A stretch of DNA of 64,000 nt from the NCBI RefSeq assembly GCF_000423585.1, contig NZ_AUIG01000021.1, positions 1-64,000 on the forward strand, read 5' to 3'. Of this stretch, positions 35,138 through 44,722 are shown piece by piece (within the stretch, counting starts at the first letter, position 1; every line of letters starts with the position of its first letter). The stretch is from Salinimicrobium xinjiangense DSM 19287. Lineage in GTDB: Bacteria; Bacteroidota; Bacteroidia; Flavobacteriales; Flavobacteriaceae. A program made the translations under genes and the position numbers. The notes beneath the pieces are model-generated. The model ran no database searches. It saw only the letters and a program-made list of their open reading frames with translations, and was not told where the DNA came from.

Positions 35138-35169
35138 TTTGGAACAATTCTGAATAAGATATACATTTG
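35138..35169 (+). promoter_or_regulatory. Full Bacteroidota promoter TTTG-N20-TACATTTG
   Basis: The -33 box TTTG at 35138-35141 and the -7 box TACATTTG at 35162-35169, with a 20-bp spacer, match the consensus closely. The start codon at 35178 is only 8 bp downstream, so the mRNA would be nearly leaderless. Confidence 0.7.
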
Positions 35170-35177
35170 TCGGCAGA

Positions 35178-35489
35178 ATGAATCTGCTGTACAAGTCATA
35201 TTATTTTGCCTCCTACCAATGTGATCACAGTCGTAGTTTTTACATCGACTTTGGCCACAAACAGGTTAAACTTAGCTTTTGCCAGCTCCTGGCCATAAGG
35301 CAAAAGGTGCAGGCGATCGATTTATCCTCTCACTTTGACAAGGACCTTAATTACAGCGGAATTGAAATCCTAAGCCTTTGTAACCGGGAACATTTGTTTG
35401 TATTTGATACTTTACAGGTGATCGATCTTAAGCAACTCCTCAAAGCCACTTTTGGTGTCCTGGAACTCAATTCCCTGGTAGCTCATTAA
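35178..35489 (+). CDS. Hypothetical 103-residue protein before ferritin
   Basis: I do not recognise a specific family. The protein begins MNLLYKSYYFASYQCDHSRSF and has alternating hydrophobic strands, a lone Cys pair region (YQCDH, SFCQL, SLCNRE) and no signal peptide. It has a near-perfect promoter and lies 85 bp upstream of ferritin on the same strand. It looks like a real conserved gene of this lineage. An iron-related role is only a guess from position. Confidence 0.65.
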   Translation: MNLLYKSYYFASYQCDHSRSFYIDFGHKQVKLSFCQLLAIRQKVQAIDLSSHFDKDLNYSGIEILSLCNREHLFVFDTLQVIDLKQLLKATFGVLELNSLVAH

Positions 35490-35574
35490 ACTCTTCTTGA
35501 TTTAGATTAATTATAAATTTCTTCGCAATCGGGGAAAGCTGTTTTCTTTTCGTACTTTTAAAAAAAGAACGAAC

Positions 35575-36087
35575 ATGAAAGATATTGTAAGACAGAAAAT
35601 AGGAATTAATGTAGATGTTATGGACCTGCTTAATGAGCAGATTTCCAAAGAGGCACATTCTGCAGCAGTGTATCTAGCCATGGCCTCATGGTGTGATCAT
35701 AACGGACTGGTGTATAGTGCAGAGTTCTTCTACAAACAATCGGCCGAAGAACGGGAGCACATGCTTAAGATATTTAAGTTCATCAATGAAAACGGCGGCA
35801 CTGCGTATTCTCCCGAGGTGAGTAACATAAATCATGAATACAATTCCCTTCAGGAAATCTTTGAAACTGCGCTGGACCAGGAGATACAGATCACAAAATC
35901 CATCAACAATATAGTTACCAAATGTCGGAAAGTACAGGATTATGGATCTGAAAACTTTCTACAGTGGTTCGTGAAGGAACAAATGGAGGAAGAAAACCAG
36001 TTCCGAAGAATCCTTGAGATGTTCGATCTTATGGGTACCGATGGTATTGCACTGAAACTTATTGACGAACGTATTAAACACGAGTAA
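35575..36087 (+). CDS. ftnA: Non-heme ferritin
   Basis: This 170-residue four-helix ferritin stores iron. The di-iron ferroxidase residues are visible in NEQISKEAHSAAVYLAMASWC, SAEEREHMLKIFKF and WFVKEQMEEENQFRRIL. It is cytoplasmic and assembles as a 24-mer cage. The strong bidirectional terminator at 36104 follows. Confidence 0.95.
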   Translation: MKDIVRQKIGINVDVMDLLNEQISKEAHSAAVYLAMASWCDHNGLVYSAEFFYKQSAEEREHMLKIFKFINENGGTAYSPEVSNINHEYNSLQEIFETALDQEIQITKSINNIVTKCRKVQDYGSENFLQWFVKEQMEEENQFRRILEMFDLMGTDGIALKLIDERIKHE

Positions 36088-36103
36088 TCTACCTCCCGTT
36101 GAA

Positions 36104-36139
36104 AACTAAAAAGGACGCCGTTTGGCGTCCTTTTTAGTT
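36104..36139. terminator. Bidirectional terminator between ferritin and the zinc peptidase
   Basis: A perfect 16-bp inverted repeat (AACTAAAAAGGACGCC and its complement) with loop GTTT and T/A runs on both sides lies between convergent genes. Confidence 0.92.
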
Positions 36140-36157
36140 TGCTTAAGTTTTCCATTT

Positions 36158-36850
36158 TTAGTCTCTTCCCAAATAGATACTCAGAAAGTAGAGTAAGGTA
36201 GCAAGAGAACCAATTGCAGCCACCACATAAGTACGGGCAGCCCATTTAAGAGAATCTTCTGCAGCTTTATGTTCCTGGGAATTCAGCATATTTTCTGTCT
36301 CCAGCCAAACAAGTGCTCTTTTACTGGCATCGTATTCTACAGGAAGAGTAATAAAGCTGAATAAAGTACCCATTGCATATAGAATAATTCCTATGAGCAA
36401 TACGGTTTGTCCCACCCCTACCGACACCATCGTCATAAGGATCAAACCTCCAAAGATCGCCCACTGGGAGAACTGTGAAGCCACCTGTACCACCGGCACT
36501 AACTGACTTCTCATTTGCAGCCAGCTATAAGCATTGGCATGTTGAATGGCGTGTCCTACTTCATGAGCTGCCACTGCAGCTGCTGCCGCATTTCTTTGAG
36601 TATATACTGCTTCACTCAGATTAACTGTTTTCTTAGAAGGGTTATAATGATCTGTCAACTGCCCGGCGGTGGAAATCACCTTAACATCATTGATCCCATT
36701 ATCCCTAAGCATTTTTTCGGCAATCTCACGACCACTCATCCCGTTTTGCAGGTGCACCTTTGAATAGTGCTTGAATTTGCTCTTTAATTTATTACTAACA
36801 TAAAGACTCACTACAAAGATGAGTCCGGCGATGATATAATATCCCATCAT
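36158..36850 (-). CDS. Zinc membrane metallopeptidase, YugP-like
   Basis: This 230-residue membrane protein of the YugP/Zn_peptidase_2 family has the zinc site AAHEVGHAIQH with glutamate after the first His, flanked by four hydrophobic helices. It is predicted to be an inner-membrane peptidase. The substrate is unknown. Confidence 0.88.
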   Translation of the reverse strand: MMGYYIIAGLIFVVSLYVSNKLKSKFKHYSKVHLQNGMSGREIAEKMLRDNGINDVKVISTAGQLTDHYNPSKKTVNLSEAVYTQRNAAAAAVAAHEVGHAIQHANAYSWLQMRSQLVPVVQVASQFSQWAIFGGLILMTMVSVGVGQTVLLIGIILYAMGTLFSFITLPVEYDASKRALVWLETENMLNSQEHKAAEDSLKWAARTYVVAAIGSLATLLYFLSIYLGRD

Positions 36851-36964
36851 AGTTTTAAAAATTATTTTGTTGAAACTCTAATAACAAAAATTCGGCCAAT
36901 TTACATTTTTTTCTGAAACTGCAACTTTGTCCTATCCCGCTGCTGCTGCGACTTCAGGAAAAAA

Positions 36965-39796
36965 TTAGCCAACAATATTTACGATCTTGCCCGGCACAAT
37001 GATTACCTTCTTAGGCTCCCTGCCATTCAACTGCTGCTGCGTCTTCTCATGAGCCATCACCGTCTTCTCGATCTCCTCCTTACTCATGTCTAATCTTAAT
37101 TCCAGAGTGAAACGCATTTTCCCATTAAATGAAATAGGGTATTCCTTGGTGCTTTCTATAAGATATTTTTCCTCGTATACAGGATATGCTGCCGTTGTGA
37201 CCGAACTGTCATGCCCCAGCTTCTGCCAAAGTTCTTCTGCAATATGTGGTGCATAAGGTGCAATAAGAACAACCAGCGGTTCTAAAACCTCCCGAAAATT
37301 GCATTTTTGAACCGAAAGTTCATTGACGCATATCATAAATGTACTGACAGAAGTATTAAAGCTAAAATTCTCAATATCCTCTGTCACCTTTTTAATAGTC
37401 TTGTGCAGCGTTTTTAGAGAATCGACTGAAGCTTTTCCATCACTCACTTCAAAATTATTGTCATGGTCGTGATAGAGGTTCCAGAGTTTCTTCAGGAAGT
37501 TGTGGACACCTGTGATCCCGGCCGTATTCCAGGGTTTTGCCTGCTCCAGCGGACCAAGGAACATCTCGTACATTCTTAGGGTATCGGCTCCATAATCCTC
37601 ACAAATATCATCGGGATTCACCACATTGTACTTGGATTTGGACATTTTTTCGACTTCGCGTCCAACGATATATTGACCGTTTTCAGTGATAAACTCAGCA
37701 TCGGCAAATTCGGGCCTCCACTTTTTAAAAGCTTCTATATCCAGTTCATCTGAAGCGTTGACCATAGACACATCTGCATGTATTGCCTGCACGTTATGAG
37801 CTTCAGACATTTTTTTGGAAACGAATTTATTCTCCCCTTCCAGCCTGTAGACAAAAGCACTGGTTCCCAGGATCATCCCCTGATTGATCAGCTTTTTAAA
37901 TGGTTCCTCAACAGTCAAAAAGCCTCTGTCAGTAAGGAATTTCGTCCAGAATCTGGAATAAAGCAGGTGTCCGGTGGCATGTTCGCTTCCGCCAATATAC
38001 AGGTCCACATTTTCCCAGTATTGCAGCGCTTTTTCAGAAGCAAATTGCTCCTCATTATGCGGATCCATATATCTGAAGAGATACCACGAGCTTCCTGCCC
38101 ATCCCGGCATGGTGTTCAATTCCAGCGGATACACAGTTTTATGGTCAATCTTTGAATTTTCAACCACCTCATTCTTTTCTTTATCCCAGGCCCAATCTGT
38201 TGCATTTCCTAAAGGCGGTTCTCCTGTTTCTGTAGGTAAATATTTTTCTACTTCGGGAAGACGCAACGGTAAATGCTCTTTTTCGATCATCTGCGGAAGT
38301 CCGTTCACGTAATAAACCGGAAATGGTTCTCCCCAATATCTCTGGCGGCTAAAAACCGCATCTCTCAATCTATAGTTCGTTTTTCCTTTCCCCTGCCCGA
38401 TCTTCTCCAGCTCTAAAATGGCTTTTTGAAGGGCTGCTTTATATTCAAGGCCGTCAAGGAAATCTGAATTCGCGATCACAGTTCCTTCCTTACCTGAATA
38501 GGCTTCTTCAGAAATATCAACATCCTGAAATATATTCCTGATTGGAAGATCAAAATGCTTTGCAAATTCGTAATCTCTCTGATCCCCACATGGAACTGCC
38601 ATCACGGCTCCTGTCCCATAGCCCGCCAATACATAATCTCCAATCCAGATTGGCACCGGCTCTTTAGTAAAAGGATGCTCGGCATAAGCCCCGGTAAATA
38701 CTCCGCTAATGGTCTTGACATCGGCCATTCTTTCACGCTCGCTCCTTTTGGCCGTAGCTTCGACATACGCCTCCACCTCATCTTTATGCTCGGCCGTAGT
38801 GATCTTCTCCACCAGCTCATGCTCCGGCGCAAGGGTCATAAAAGTGACTCCGTAGATCGTGTCCGGACGCGTAGTAAAAACAGGTATCCACGCATCTTTA
38901 TCATTAATCCTTATTCCTTTAACCTTAAACCTTACAGATGCTCCCACAGATTTCCCGATCCAGTTGCGCTGACTCTCTTTTAGACTTTCGGTCCAGTCGA
39001 TAGTATTTAGCCCTTGGAGCAGTCGCTCTGAATAAGCTGAGATACGCATGCTCCACTGGGTCATTTTTTTCCTGATCACCGGATATCCTCCTCTTTCTGA
39101 AACTCCGTTGACGATCTCGTCGTTGGCAAGCACAGTCCCCAGTTGATGGCACCAGTTTACTTCAGATTCGGCCAGGTAAGTCAATCTGTATTTTAGTAGT
39201 TGTTTTTGTTTTTCTTCAGAAGAGAAGCTGTTCCATTGAGACGAACTGAACTGCTCCACATCATCATCGCAGGCTGCGTTCACGCCACTATTGCCTTCTG
39301 CAGCAAAGATCTCTTCAAGTTCAGATATTGGTCTGGCTCTTTCAGAATTATGATCGTACCAGGATTCAAAGAGTTGGATAAATATCCACTGCGTCCATTT
39401 ATAATAGTCAGGTTCACTGGTACGCACTTCCCGGCTCCAGTCAAATGAGAATCCAATCTGGTCCAGCTGCTCGCGGTAACGATTGATATTAGCTTCTGTA
39501 GTAACAGCCGGATGTTGCCCTGTCTGGATCGCATATTGCTCTGCAGGTAGCCCAAAGCTGTCATAACCCTGCGGATGCAACACATTAAAACCCTTATGTC
39601 TTTTAAATCGGGCGTAAATGTCACTGGCAATGTATCCAAGGGGATGCCCTACGTGCAATCCTGCTCCCGACGGATAGGGAAACATATCGAGCACGTAATA
39701 TTTTGGTTTATCAGAATTATTTTCGGCTTTGAAGGTCTGGTTTTTTGCCCAGTACTCCTGCCACTTTTTTTCAATTTGATTGAAGTTGTACCTCAT
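36965..39796 (-). CDS. leuS: Leucyl-tRNA synthetase
   Basis: This 943-residue class I synthetase charges tRNA-Leu. HIGH appears as GLHVGHPLGY and KMSKS as EKMSKSKYNVV, with the large CP1 editing domain between (TTRPDTIYGVTF, GTGAVMAVPCGD). A Bacteroidota-type insert (about residues 150-210, acidic) is present. Single gene. Confidence 0.97.
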   Translation of the reverse strand: MRYNFNQIEKKWQEYWAKNQTFKAENNSDKPKYYVLDMFPYPSGAGLHVGHPLGYIASDIYARFKRHKGFNVLHPQGYDSFGLPAEQYAIQTGQHPAVTTEANINRYREQLDQIGFSFDWSREVRTSEPDYYKWTQWIFIQLFESWYDHNSERARPISELEEIFAAEGNSGVNAACDDDVEQFSSSQWNSFSSEEKQKQLLKYRLTYLAESEVNWCHQLGTVLANDEIVNGVSERGGYPVIRKKMTQWSMRISAYSERLLQGLNTIDWTESLKESQRNWIGKSVGASVRFKVKGIRINDKDAWIPVFTTRPDTIYGVTFMTLAPEHELVEKITTAEHKDEVEAYVEATAKRSERERMADVKTISGVFTGAYAEHPFTKEPVPIWIGDYVLAGYGTGAVMAVPCGDQRDYEFAKHFDLPIRNIFQDVDISEEAYSGKEGTVIANSDFLDGLEYKAALQKAILELEKIGQGKGKTNYRLRDAVFSRQRYWGEPFPVYYVNGLPQMIEKEHLPLRLPEVEKYLPTETGEPPLGNATDWAWDKEKNEVVENSKIDHKTVYPLELNTMPGWAGSSWYLFRYMDPHNEEQFASEKALQYWENVDLYIGGSEHATGHLLYSRFWTKFLTDRGFLTVEEPFKKLINQGMILGTSAFVYRLEGENKFVSKKMSEAHNVQAIHADVSMVNASDELDIEAFKKWRPEFADAEFITENGQYIVGREVEKMSKSKYNVVNPDDICEDYGADTLRMYEMFLGPLEQAKPWNTAGITGVHNFLKKLWNLYHDHDNNFEVSDGKASVDSLKTLHKTIKKVTEDIENFSFNTSVSTFMICVNELSVQKCNFREVLEPLVVLIAPYAPHIAEELWQKLGHDSSVTTAAYPVYEEKYLIESTKEYPISFNGKMRFTLELRLDMSKEEIEKTVMAHEKTQQQLNGREPKKVIIVPGKIVNIVG

Positions 39797-39948
39797 TTTA
39801 ATGATTCAGCGTCACAATTTTACAAGTCCGGAAACCTTCCGGAGAAGCGCAAAAATACGTTTAATGTACGAAAGTGAAAAGTTTGATCGTTTTAAAGAAA
39901 GGGATTGATTTACTTTCTTATTTTTACACAAATTTATGCAGCCGTCCT

Positions 39949-40827
39949 ATGAGTTCATCTTTTGAAAAGTATCAAAAAAGACGTCTTATTTCTTCTTATT
40001 TTTCGGTCGTGATCAGCATAGCGCTGGTCCTTTTTCTACTCGGATCACTGGGGCTTTTGGTGCTCAACACCAAAAAGATTGCCGATCATTTTAAGGAGCA
40101 GATCGCTCTTACCATATACCTGAAGGATACCGCTAAGGAGGTGGAGATCAACCAGCTCAACAAAAGCCTTGCTTTAGCTGAATACACCAAATCCACCACC
40201 TATGTAACCAAAGAAGAAGCGGCAGAAGCACACAGCAAGGAAATTGGAGAAGATTTTATGGAATTTCTGGGTTATAATCCACTGCAGAATTCCATAGACG
40301 TATATCTAAAAGCCGACTATATTACCTCGGGTGAGGTTGATACAATTGCAGAAGAATTAATGGCAAAAAGTTTTGTGGATGAAGTGGTATATGACAAGCC
40401 ACTTATTTCCCTGCTTAATGAAAATGTTACTAAAATAAGTTTTTGGATCCTGGCCATAAGTGCGGTATTTACTTTTATTGCTGTGCTGTTGATCAATAGT
40501 TCCATCCGCCTGTCCGTATATTCTAAGAGGTTTATAATTAAAACCATGCAGATGGTAGGAGCCACGAAGAGATTTATTCGGAAACCCTTTATCTGGAAAA
40601 GTGTGAAACTGGGAATGATTGGAGCCCTTCTGGCTTTGATAGGCATGGGAATTGTTCTTTACTATATGGACAAAAGCTTCCCGGAACTGGCACTCTTAAA
40701 TGACATAGGTCTTTTAGCCGGGTTATTTATTGGTGTATTCCTTTTAGGAATTATAATTACCTGGTTAAGTACCTTTTTTGCCACCCAAAGATTCCTGAAC
40801 CTGAAAACCGACGAGTTATACTATTAG
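39949..40827 (+). CDS. ftsX: Cell division ABC permease-like protein FtsX
   Basis: This 292-residue membrane protein has an N-terminal helix, a large extracytoplasmic domain and three C-terminal helices in the FtsX arrangement (SSIRLSVYSKRFIIKTMQMVGATKRFIRKPF). With FtsE it controls peptidoglycan hydrolases during division. I chose ATG 39949 (MSSSFEKYQKRR), the family beginning. ftsE is not adjacent. It heads a cluster with DUF3098, uppP and truB. Confidence 0.92.
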   Translation: MSSSFEKYQKRRLISSYFSVVISIALVLFLLGSLGLLVLNTKKIADHFKEQIALTIYLKDTAKEVEINQLNKSLALAEYTKSTTYVTKEEAAEAHSKEIGEDFMEFLGYNPLQNSIDVYLKADYITSGEVDTIAEELMAKSFVDEVVYDKPLISLLNENVTKISFWILAISAVFTFIAVLLINSSIRLSVYSKRFIIKTMQMVGATKRFIRKPFIWKSVKLGMIGALLALIGMGIVLYYMDKSFPELALLNDIGLLAGLFIGVFLLGIIITWLSTFFATQRFLNLKTDELYY

Positions 40828-40946
40828 ATGAGCCACGGATGCACAGATAATTTTAGGGAGACTCCGGAATTATTAAAGATGCCTGAAAAATACTATTTTT
40901 GAAACCCAAAGACCTCTATATATCTGCGGCAATTAATTGATATTAA

Positions 40947-41201
40947 ATGAACAAGAATAAAAAGCCTTTACACAAGCAGGATCTTAATTTCGTATTTGGA
41001 AAGAAGAACTATGTAGTTATGGGAATTGGTCTCGCTTTTATTGCTCTGGGTTTTATACTCATGGCCGGAGGCGGGAGTGACGATCCCAATGTTTTTAACG
41101 AAGAAATTTATAATTTTAGAAGAATTCGCCTTGCACCTACCCTGGTACTCATTGGTTTTGCCATTGAAGTTTACGCAATCCTACTTAACCCCCGAAAATA
41201 A
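40947..41201 (+). CDS. DUF3098 membrane protein
   Basis: This 84-residue protein with two hydrophobic helices and the signature LNFVFGKKNYVVMGIGL is typical of Bacteroidota DUF3098. It sits between ftsX and uppP, an order commonly seen in this phylum. It ends 3 bp before uppP. The function is unknown. Confidence 0.85.
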   Translation: MNKNKKPLHKQDLNFVFGKKNYVVMGIGLAFIALGFILMAGGGSDDPNVFNEEIYNFRRIRLAPTLVLIGFAIEVYAILLNPRK

Positions 41202-41204
41202 TTA

Positions 41205-42005
41205 ATGGAAGTTGTTGATGCCGTGTTCCTTGGAATCATCCAGGGACTTACTGAATTTTTACCTGTTTCATCCAGCGGACACCTGGAAATTGGAAAAGCT
41301 TTATTAGGAGATAAGAGCATTCCCGAGGAGTCTTTGATGATCACCGTGGTTCTGCACTTTGCTACCGCTCTTAGTACTATGCTGGTCTTTAGAAAAGATG
41401 TAGCCGAGATCTTTCGTGGCCTGTTCTCCTTTAAGTGGAATGAAGAAACAAGATTTTCGATAAAAATCATCTTATCTATGATACCGGCTGTTATTGTAGG
41501 TGTCATGTTTGAAGAAGAATTAGAGACTCTCTTTGGTGGAGAACTTACTTTTGTCGGCTTCATGCTTTTAATCACTGCATTACTGCTTTGGTTGGCCGAT
41601 AAAGCAAAACATACAGGAAAACCAGTGAGTTATAAAGATAGTATTGTGATAGGAGTGGCACAGGCCATTGCAATTCTTCCGGGGATTTCCCGAAGTGGAG
41701 CAACAATTTCCACTTCAGTGTTGCTGGGAAATGATAAAGGAAAAGCTGCCCGATTCTCTTTCCTTATGGTAGTACCGCTTATTCTGGGAAAAATAGCCAA
41801 GGATATTTTAAGTGGGGATCTTGCAAATTCAACTGTAGAACCCATGCCTCTTTTGGCAGGTTTTATTGCTGCTTTCATAGCCGGCTATGCCGCCTGTACC
41901 TGGATGATTTCGCTTGTGCGTAAAAGTAAACTTTCCTATTTCGCTATTTACTGTTTTATTGTTGGTACAATTGCTATTTCTTACGAATATTTCTTTGCAA
42001 CTTAG
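41205..42005 (+). CDS. uppP: Undecaprenyl-diphosphatase
   Basis: This 266-residue inner-membrane enzyme recycles undecaprenyl carrier for cell-wall synthesis. It contains the BacA motifs GLTEFLPVSSSGH and PGISRSGATIS with the catalytic Glu in the first, and about seven to eight helices. It is coupled to DUF3098 upstream and truB downstream (3-bp gaps). Confidence 0.95.
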   Translation: MEVVDAVFLGIIQGLTEFLPVSSSGHLEIGKALLGDKSIPEESLMITVVLHFATALSTMLVFRKDVAEIFRGLFSFKWNEETRFSIKIILSMIPAVIVGVMFEEELETLFGGELTFVGFMLLITALLLWLADKAKHTGKPVSYKDSIVIGVAQAIAILPGISRSGATISTSVLLGNDKGKAARFSFLMVVPLILGKIAKDILSGDLANSTVEPMPLLAGFIAAFIAGYAACTWMISLVRKSKLSYFAIYCFIVGTIAISYEYFFAT

Positions 42006-42008
42006 ATA

Positions 42009-42713
42009 ATGACTGAAGAAGACTTTAAGGCCGGACAAATACTCCTTTTTGACAAGCCGCTGGAATGGACCTCATTCCAACTGGTTAATAAGGTGAGATG
42101 GCTAATAAAAACAAACTTCAGGATTAAAAAGATTAAAGTTGGCCATGCGGGAACATTAGATCCTTTAGCTTCGGGATTACTCATCCTTTGCACCGGGAAA
42201 TCGACAAAACTTATTGAAAGTCTTCAGGGACAGGAAAAAGAATACACCGGTACTTTTACACTCGGTGCTACCACTCCTTCCTACGACATGGAAACCGAAG
42301 TGGACCAGACCTATCCTACAGATCACCTGACGGAAGAGAAAATTCATCAGGCAACAGCAGCTTTCTCAGGAGATATCCAGCAGCGGCCACCTGTGTTTTC
42401 AGCTTTAAAGAAAGACGGAAAACGGCTGTATGAATACGCCCGAAGCGGAGAAGAAGTAGAGATTCCTACCCGGGAAGTAAATATTTCAGAATTCGAGATC
42501 ACGAAGATCGATCTTCCAAAAGTGCATTTTAGAGTATCATGCAGCAAAGGAACCTATATTCGAAGTCTCGCGCATGACTTCGGAAAGGAGCTCGGCAGTG
42601 GAGCATATCTGTCCTCACTTCGCCGCACCCGGATAGGAGAGTATAAAGTTGAAAACGCATTAACAGTAGATTCTTTCGTAAATGAGTATCTTTCCCCGGA
42701 GGAAGAGACTTAA
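42009..42713 (+). CDS. truB: tRNA pseudouridine(55) synthase
   Basis: This 234-residue enzyme makes pseudouridine 55 in tRNA. The catalytic Asp lies in HAGTLDPLASGLL, and RPPVFSALKKDGKRLYEYAR and CSKGTYIRSLAHDFG are conserved. It lies between uppP and the TonB-like gene. Confidence 0.95.
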   Translation: MTEEDFKAGQILLFDKPLEWTSFQLVNKVRWLIKTNFRIKKIKVGHAGTLDPLASGLLILCTGKSTKLIESLQGQEKEYTGTFTLGATTPSYDMETEVDQTYPTDHLTEEKIHQATAAFSGDIQQRPPVFSALKKDGKRLYEYARSGEEVEIPTREVNISEFEITKIDLPKVHFRVSCSKGTYIRSLAHDFGKELGSGAYLSSLRRTRIGEYKVENALTVDSFVNEYLSPEEET

Positions 42714-42715
42714 CA

Positions 42716-43444
42716 ATGGATTTTTTTGACCAACATAAGGCACTGATCATTACCATCCTTATCTTTTCGATATTGATCCTGTCCATGTACAACATCAATA
42801 TCTCCAATGAATCCAAAAAGATAAGAGAAACTCTTATTGAGCTTAATGACCTCCGACCCGAACCTGCTCCCGAAGAACAACAACCAGAACCCGAAGAGAC
42901 CGAACCTCCTGCCCCGCAACCTCAGCAACCAAATTTCGAAACCCACAGAGCTTATAATCAGAACCAGCAGGAGAGCCAGAAAAACCTGGAGTCCAGGCTG
43001 GATGAGATCTTCCAGAAGAATGCAGCCAAACAGGACGCTTCAGAAGAGGAATCTACTGAACCTGCAAAGGGAGACGTAGCGCTCAACAATAACAGAACAC
43101 GGGAGCGACAAAAAGCTTCTGAAGGAGATAACAGCACTAAAAAGACCTCTGTAACGCCGGGAACCATGAGAAGTAGTTCTATTTCTTTTTCTCTCCTGGG
43201 TCGCACGGCGGTAGATATTCCAAATCCTATTTACACCTGTGACAGGCGGGGCCGGGTGGTGGTGAATATAACAGTGAATGCGGCAGGAGATGTCGTGAGA
43301 ACTTCAATTAATAAAAATGCATCTTCCACAAGTAATCAGTGTCTTACAGACATGGCCCTGGAATATGCAGCCGGAGCAAAATTTTCCAGGCTGGCCGGCA
43401 GGGATTCCCAGCCCGGCACTATAACTTATAATTTTCAGAATTAA
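42716..43444 (+). CDS. TonB-like energy transducer
   Basis: This 242-residue protein has an N-terminal membrane anchor (about residues 8-28), a Pro/Glu/Gln-rich periplasmic linker (PEPAPEEQQPEPEE and further) and a small C-terminal domain. That domain (PIYTCDRRGRVVVNITVNAAGDV) resembles the TonB C-terminal fold. It may energise outer-membrane receptors, but no exbB or exbD is linked. It follows truB by 2 bp, and its stop overlaps the tag start (TAATG). Confidence 0.72.
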   Translation: MDFFDQHKALIITILIFSILILSMYNINISNESKKIRETLIELNDLRPEPAPEEQQPEPEETEPPAPQPQQPNFETHRAYNQNQQESQKNLESRLDEIFQKNAAKQDASEEESTEPAKGDVALNNNRTRERQKASEGDNSTKKTSVTPGTMRSSSISFSLLGRTAVDIPNPIYTCDRRGRVVVNITVNAAGDVVRTSINKNASSTSNQCLTDMALEYAAGAKFSRLAGRDSQPGTITYNFQN

Positions 43445-44019
43445 TGGAAGAAAAGATCCGTTGTGGCTGGTGCGTGGGTGATCCCCTTTACGAAACTTAT
43501 CACGACCGGGAATGGGGAGTGCCTTTAAAAGATGATGTCTCAATTTTTGAGTTTTTGATCCTGGAAACTTTTCAGGCCGGACTGAGCTGGATCACCATTC
43601 TTCGGAAAAGAGAAAACTTTAGAAAGGCCTTTGATAACTTCGATTATCTAAAGATCTCAAATTATCCAGAAGCCAAAGTTACCGAACTAAGGCAGGACAG
43701 CGGCATCATAAGAAATGGCGCTAAAATTCGTGCGGCGATCACCAATGCCCGGGCTTTTATGAAGGTGCAGCAGGAATTCGGAAGTTTTTCTAATTATATT
43801 TGGAGCTTTGTTGATGCAAAACCTCTACAGAATGACTGGCATCATTTAAAGGAGGTGCCCGCCACCACTCCTGTAAGTGAAGCTTTAAGTAAAGACCTTA
43901 AGAAGAGAGGATTTAAATTTGTGGGACCTACTGTAGTATACGCGCATATGCAGGCTACGGGAATGGTGAATGATCATATCACCCAATGCTTCAGGCATAG
44001 GGAAGTTAAAAAACTATAA
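43444..44019 (+). CDS. tag: DNA-3-methyladenine glycosylase I
   Basis: This 191-residue Tag glycosylase removes 3-methyladenine from DNA. It shows the family zinc/active-site motifs CGWC near the start, YHDREWGVP and GFKFVGPTVVYAHMQATGMVNDH near the end, with conserved Cys and His ligands. It completes the ftsX-to-tag cluster. Confidence 0.95.
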   Translation: MEEKIRCGWCVGDPLYETYHDREWGVPLKDDVSIFEFLILETFQAGLSWITILRKRENFRKAFDNFDYLKISNYPEAKVTELRQDSGIIRNGAKIRAAITNARAFMKVQQEFGSFSNYIWSFVDAKPLQNDWHHLKEVPATTPVSEALSKDLKKRGFKFVGPTVVYAHMQATGMVNDHITQCFRHREVKKL

Positions 44020-44029
44020 ACTTCAAAAT

Positions 44030-44722
44030 ATGATGTTTCAAAAATGGCATATTTCGCTACTCTTCCTAGCGGTGTTATTCCTGGGAAACAGCAGAATTGC
44101 TCTGGCTCAGTCTACTCCCCGTTCGCTCCTGTGGGAACCGGAATTTGATATCACACTGCCTTCAGATAACTCCTGGGAATTTACTTTTGGACTTGCCAAC
44201 AGATACCTGTTCCAAAGTGATTTGAACGATGAGCGGATCCTCGAGGACGATCAACAGCATTTCGAACTCAATCAATTTACCACTTACAAAACAAGCAGCA
44301 ATGCTGCATTTAGTTTAGGCTTCAGGTACAGATTCCGGGAAATTTTTGAGGGTAGCAGGCAAGATGAATTCAGGATCATCGAACAATTCACCTATAAACA
44401 TCGCGGCACTTTTCTAACTCCGGCACATCGAATAAGATTTGAACAGCGTTTTAGAGAACTTACTATTTACAGGTTACGCTACAGAATAGGTATTGCTCAA
44501 CCTCTTAACGAGGATTTTGGACTCAGCTTTTCTACTGAATTCCTTTATAGTATGGTAAAAGATCTTAGGCCGGAAACAGATCAACGTTTCACGCTCAAAA
44601 TTGGAAATTCTTCCTTTAGAAATCTGGATCTAAGTGCAGGGGTTGAATTACGACGGGAGGATTATACAGGAGCGCCTTCAAGTGAGATCTATATTCTTAG
44701 CAGCGCCAGTATCCAGCTTTAA
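44030..44722 (+). CDS. DUF2490 outer-membrane beta-barrel protein (copy 1)
   Basis: This 230-residue exported protein has a signal peptide (residues 1-26, ending ALAQ). It has about ten amphipathic strands with RFEQRFRELTIYRLRYRIGIAQPL and an end in SASIQL, the DUF2490 barrel family. The start at 44030 follows the tag stop by 10 bp. It is a paralogue of 45516-46217. Its last 4 bases overlap the convergent aat gene. The function is unknown. Confidence 0.85.
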   Translation: MMFQKWHISLLFLAVLFLGNSRIALAQSTPRSLLWEPEFDITLPSDNSWEFTFGLANRYLFQSDLNDERILEDDQQHFELNQFTTYKTSSNAAFSLGFRYRFREIFEGSRQDEFRIIEQFTYKHRGTFLTPAHRIRFEQRFRELTIYRLRYRIGIAQPLNEDFGLSFSTEFLYSMVKDLRPETDQRFTLKIGNSSFRNLDLSAGVELRREDYTGAPSSEIYILSSASIQL

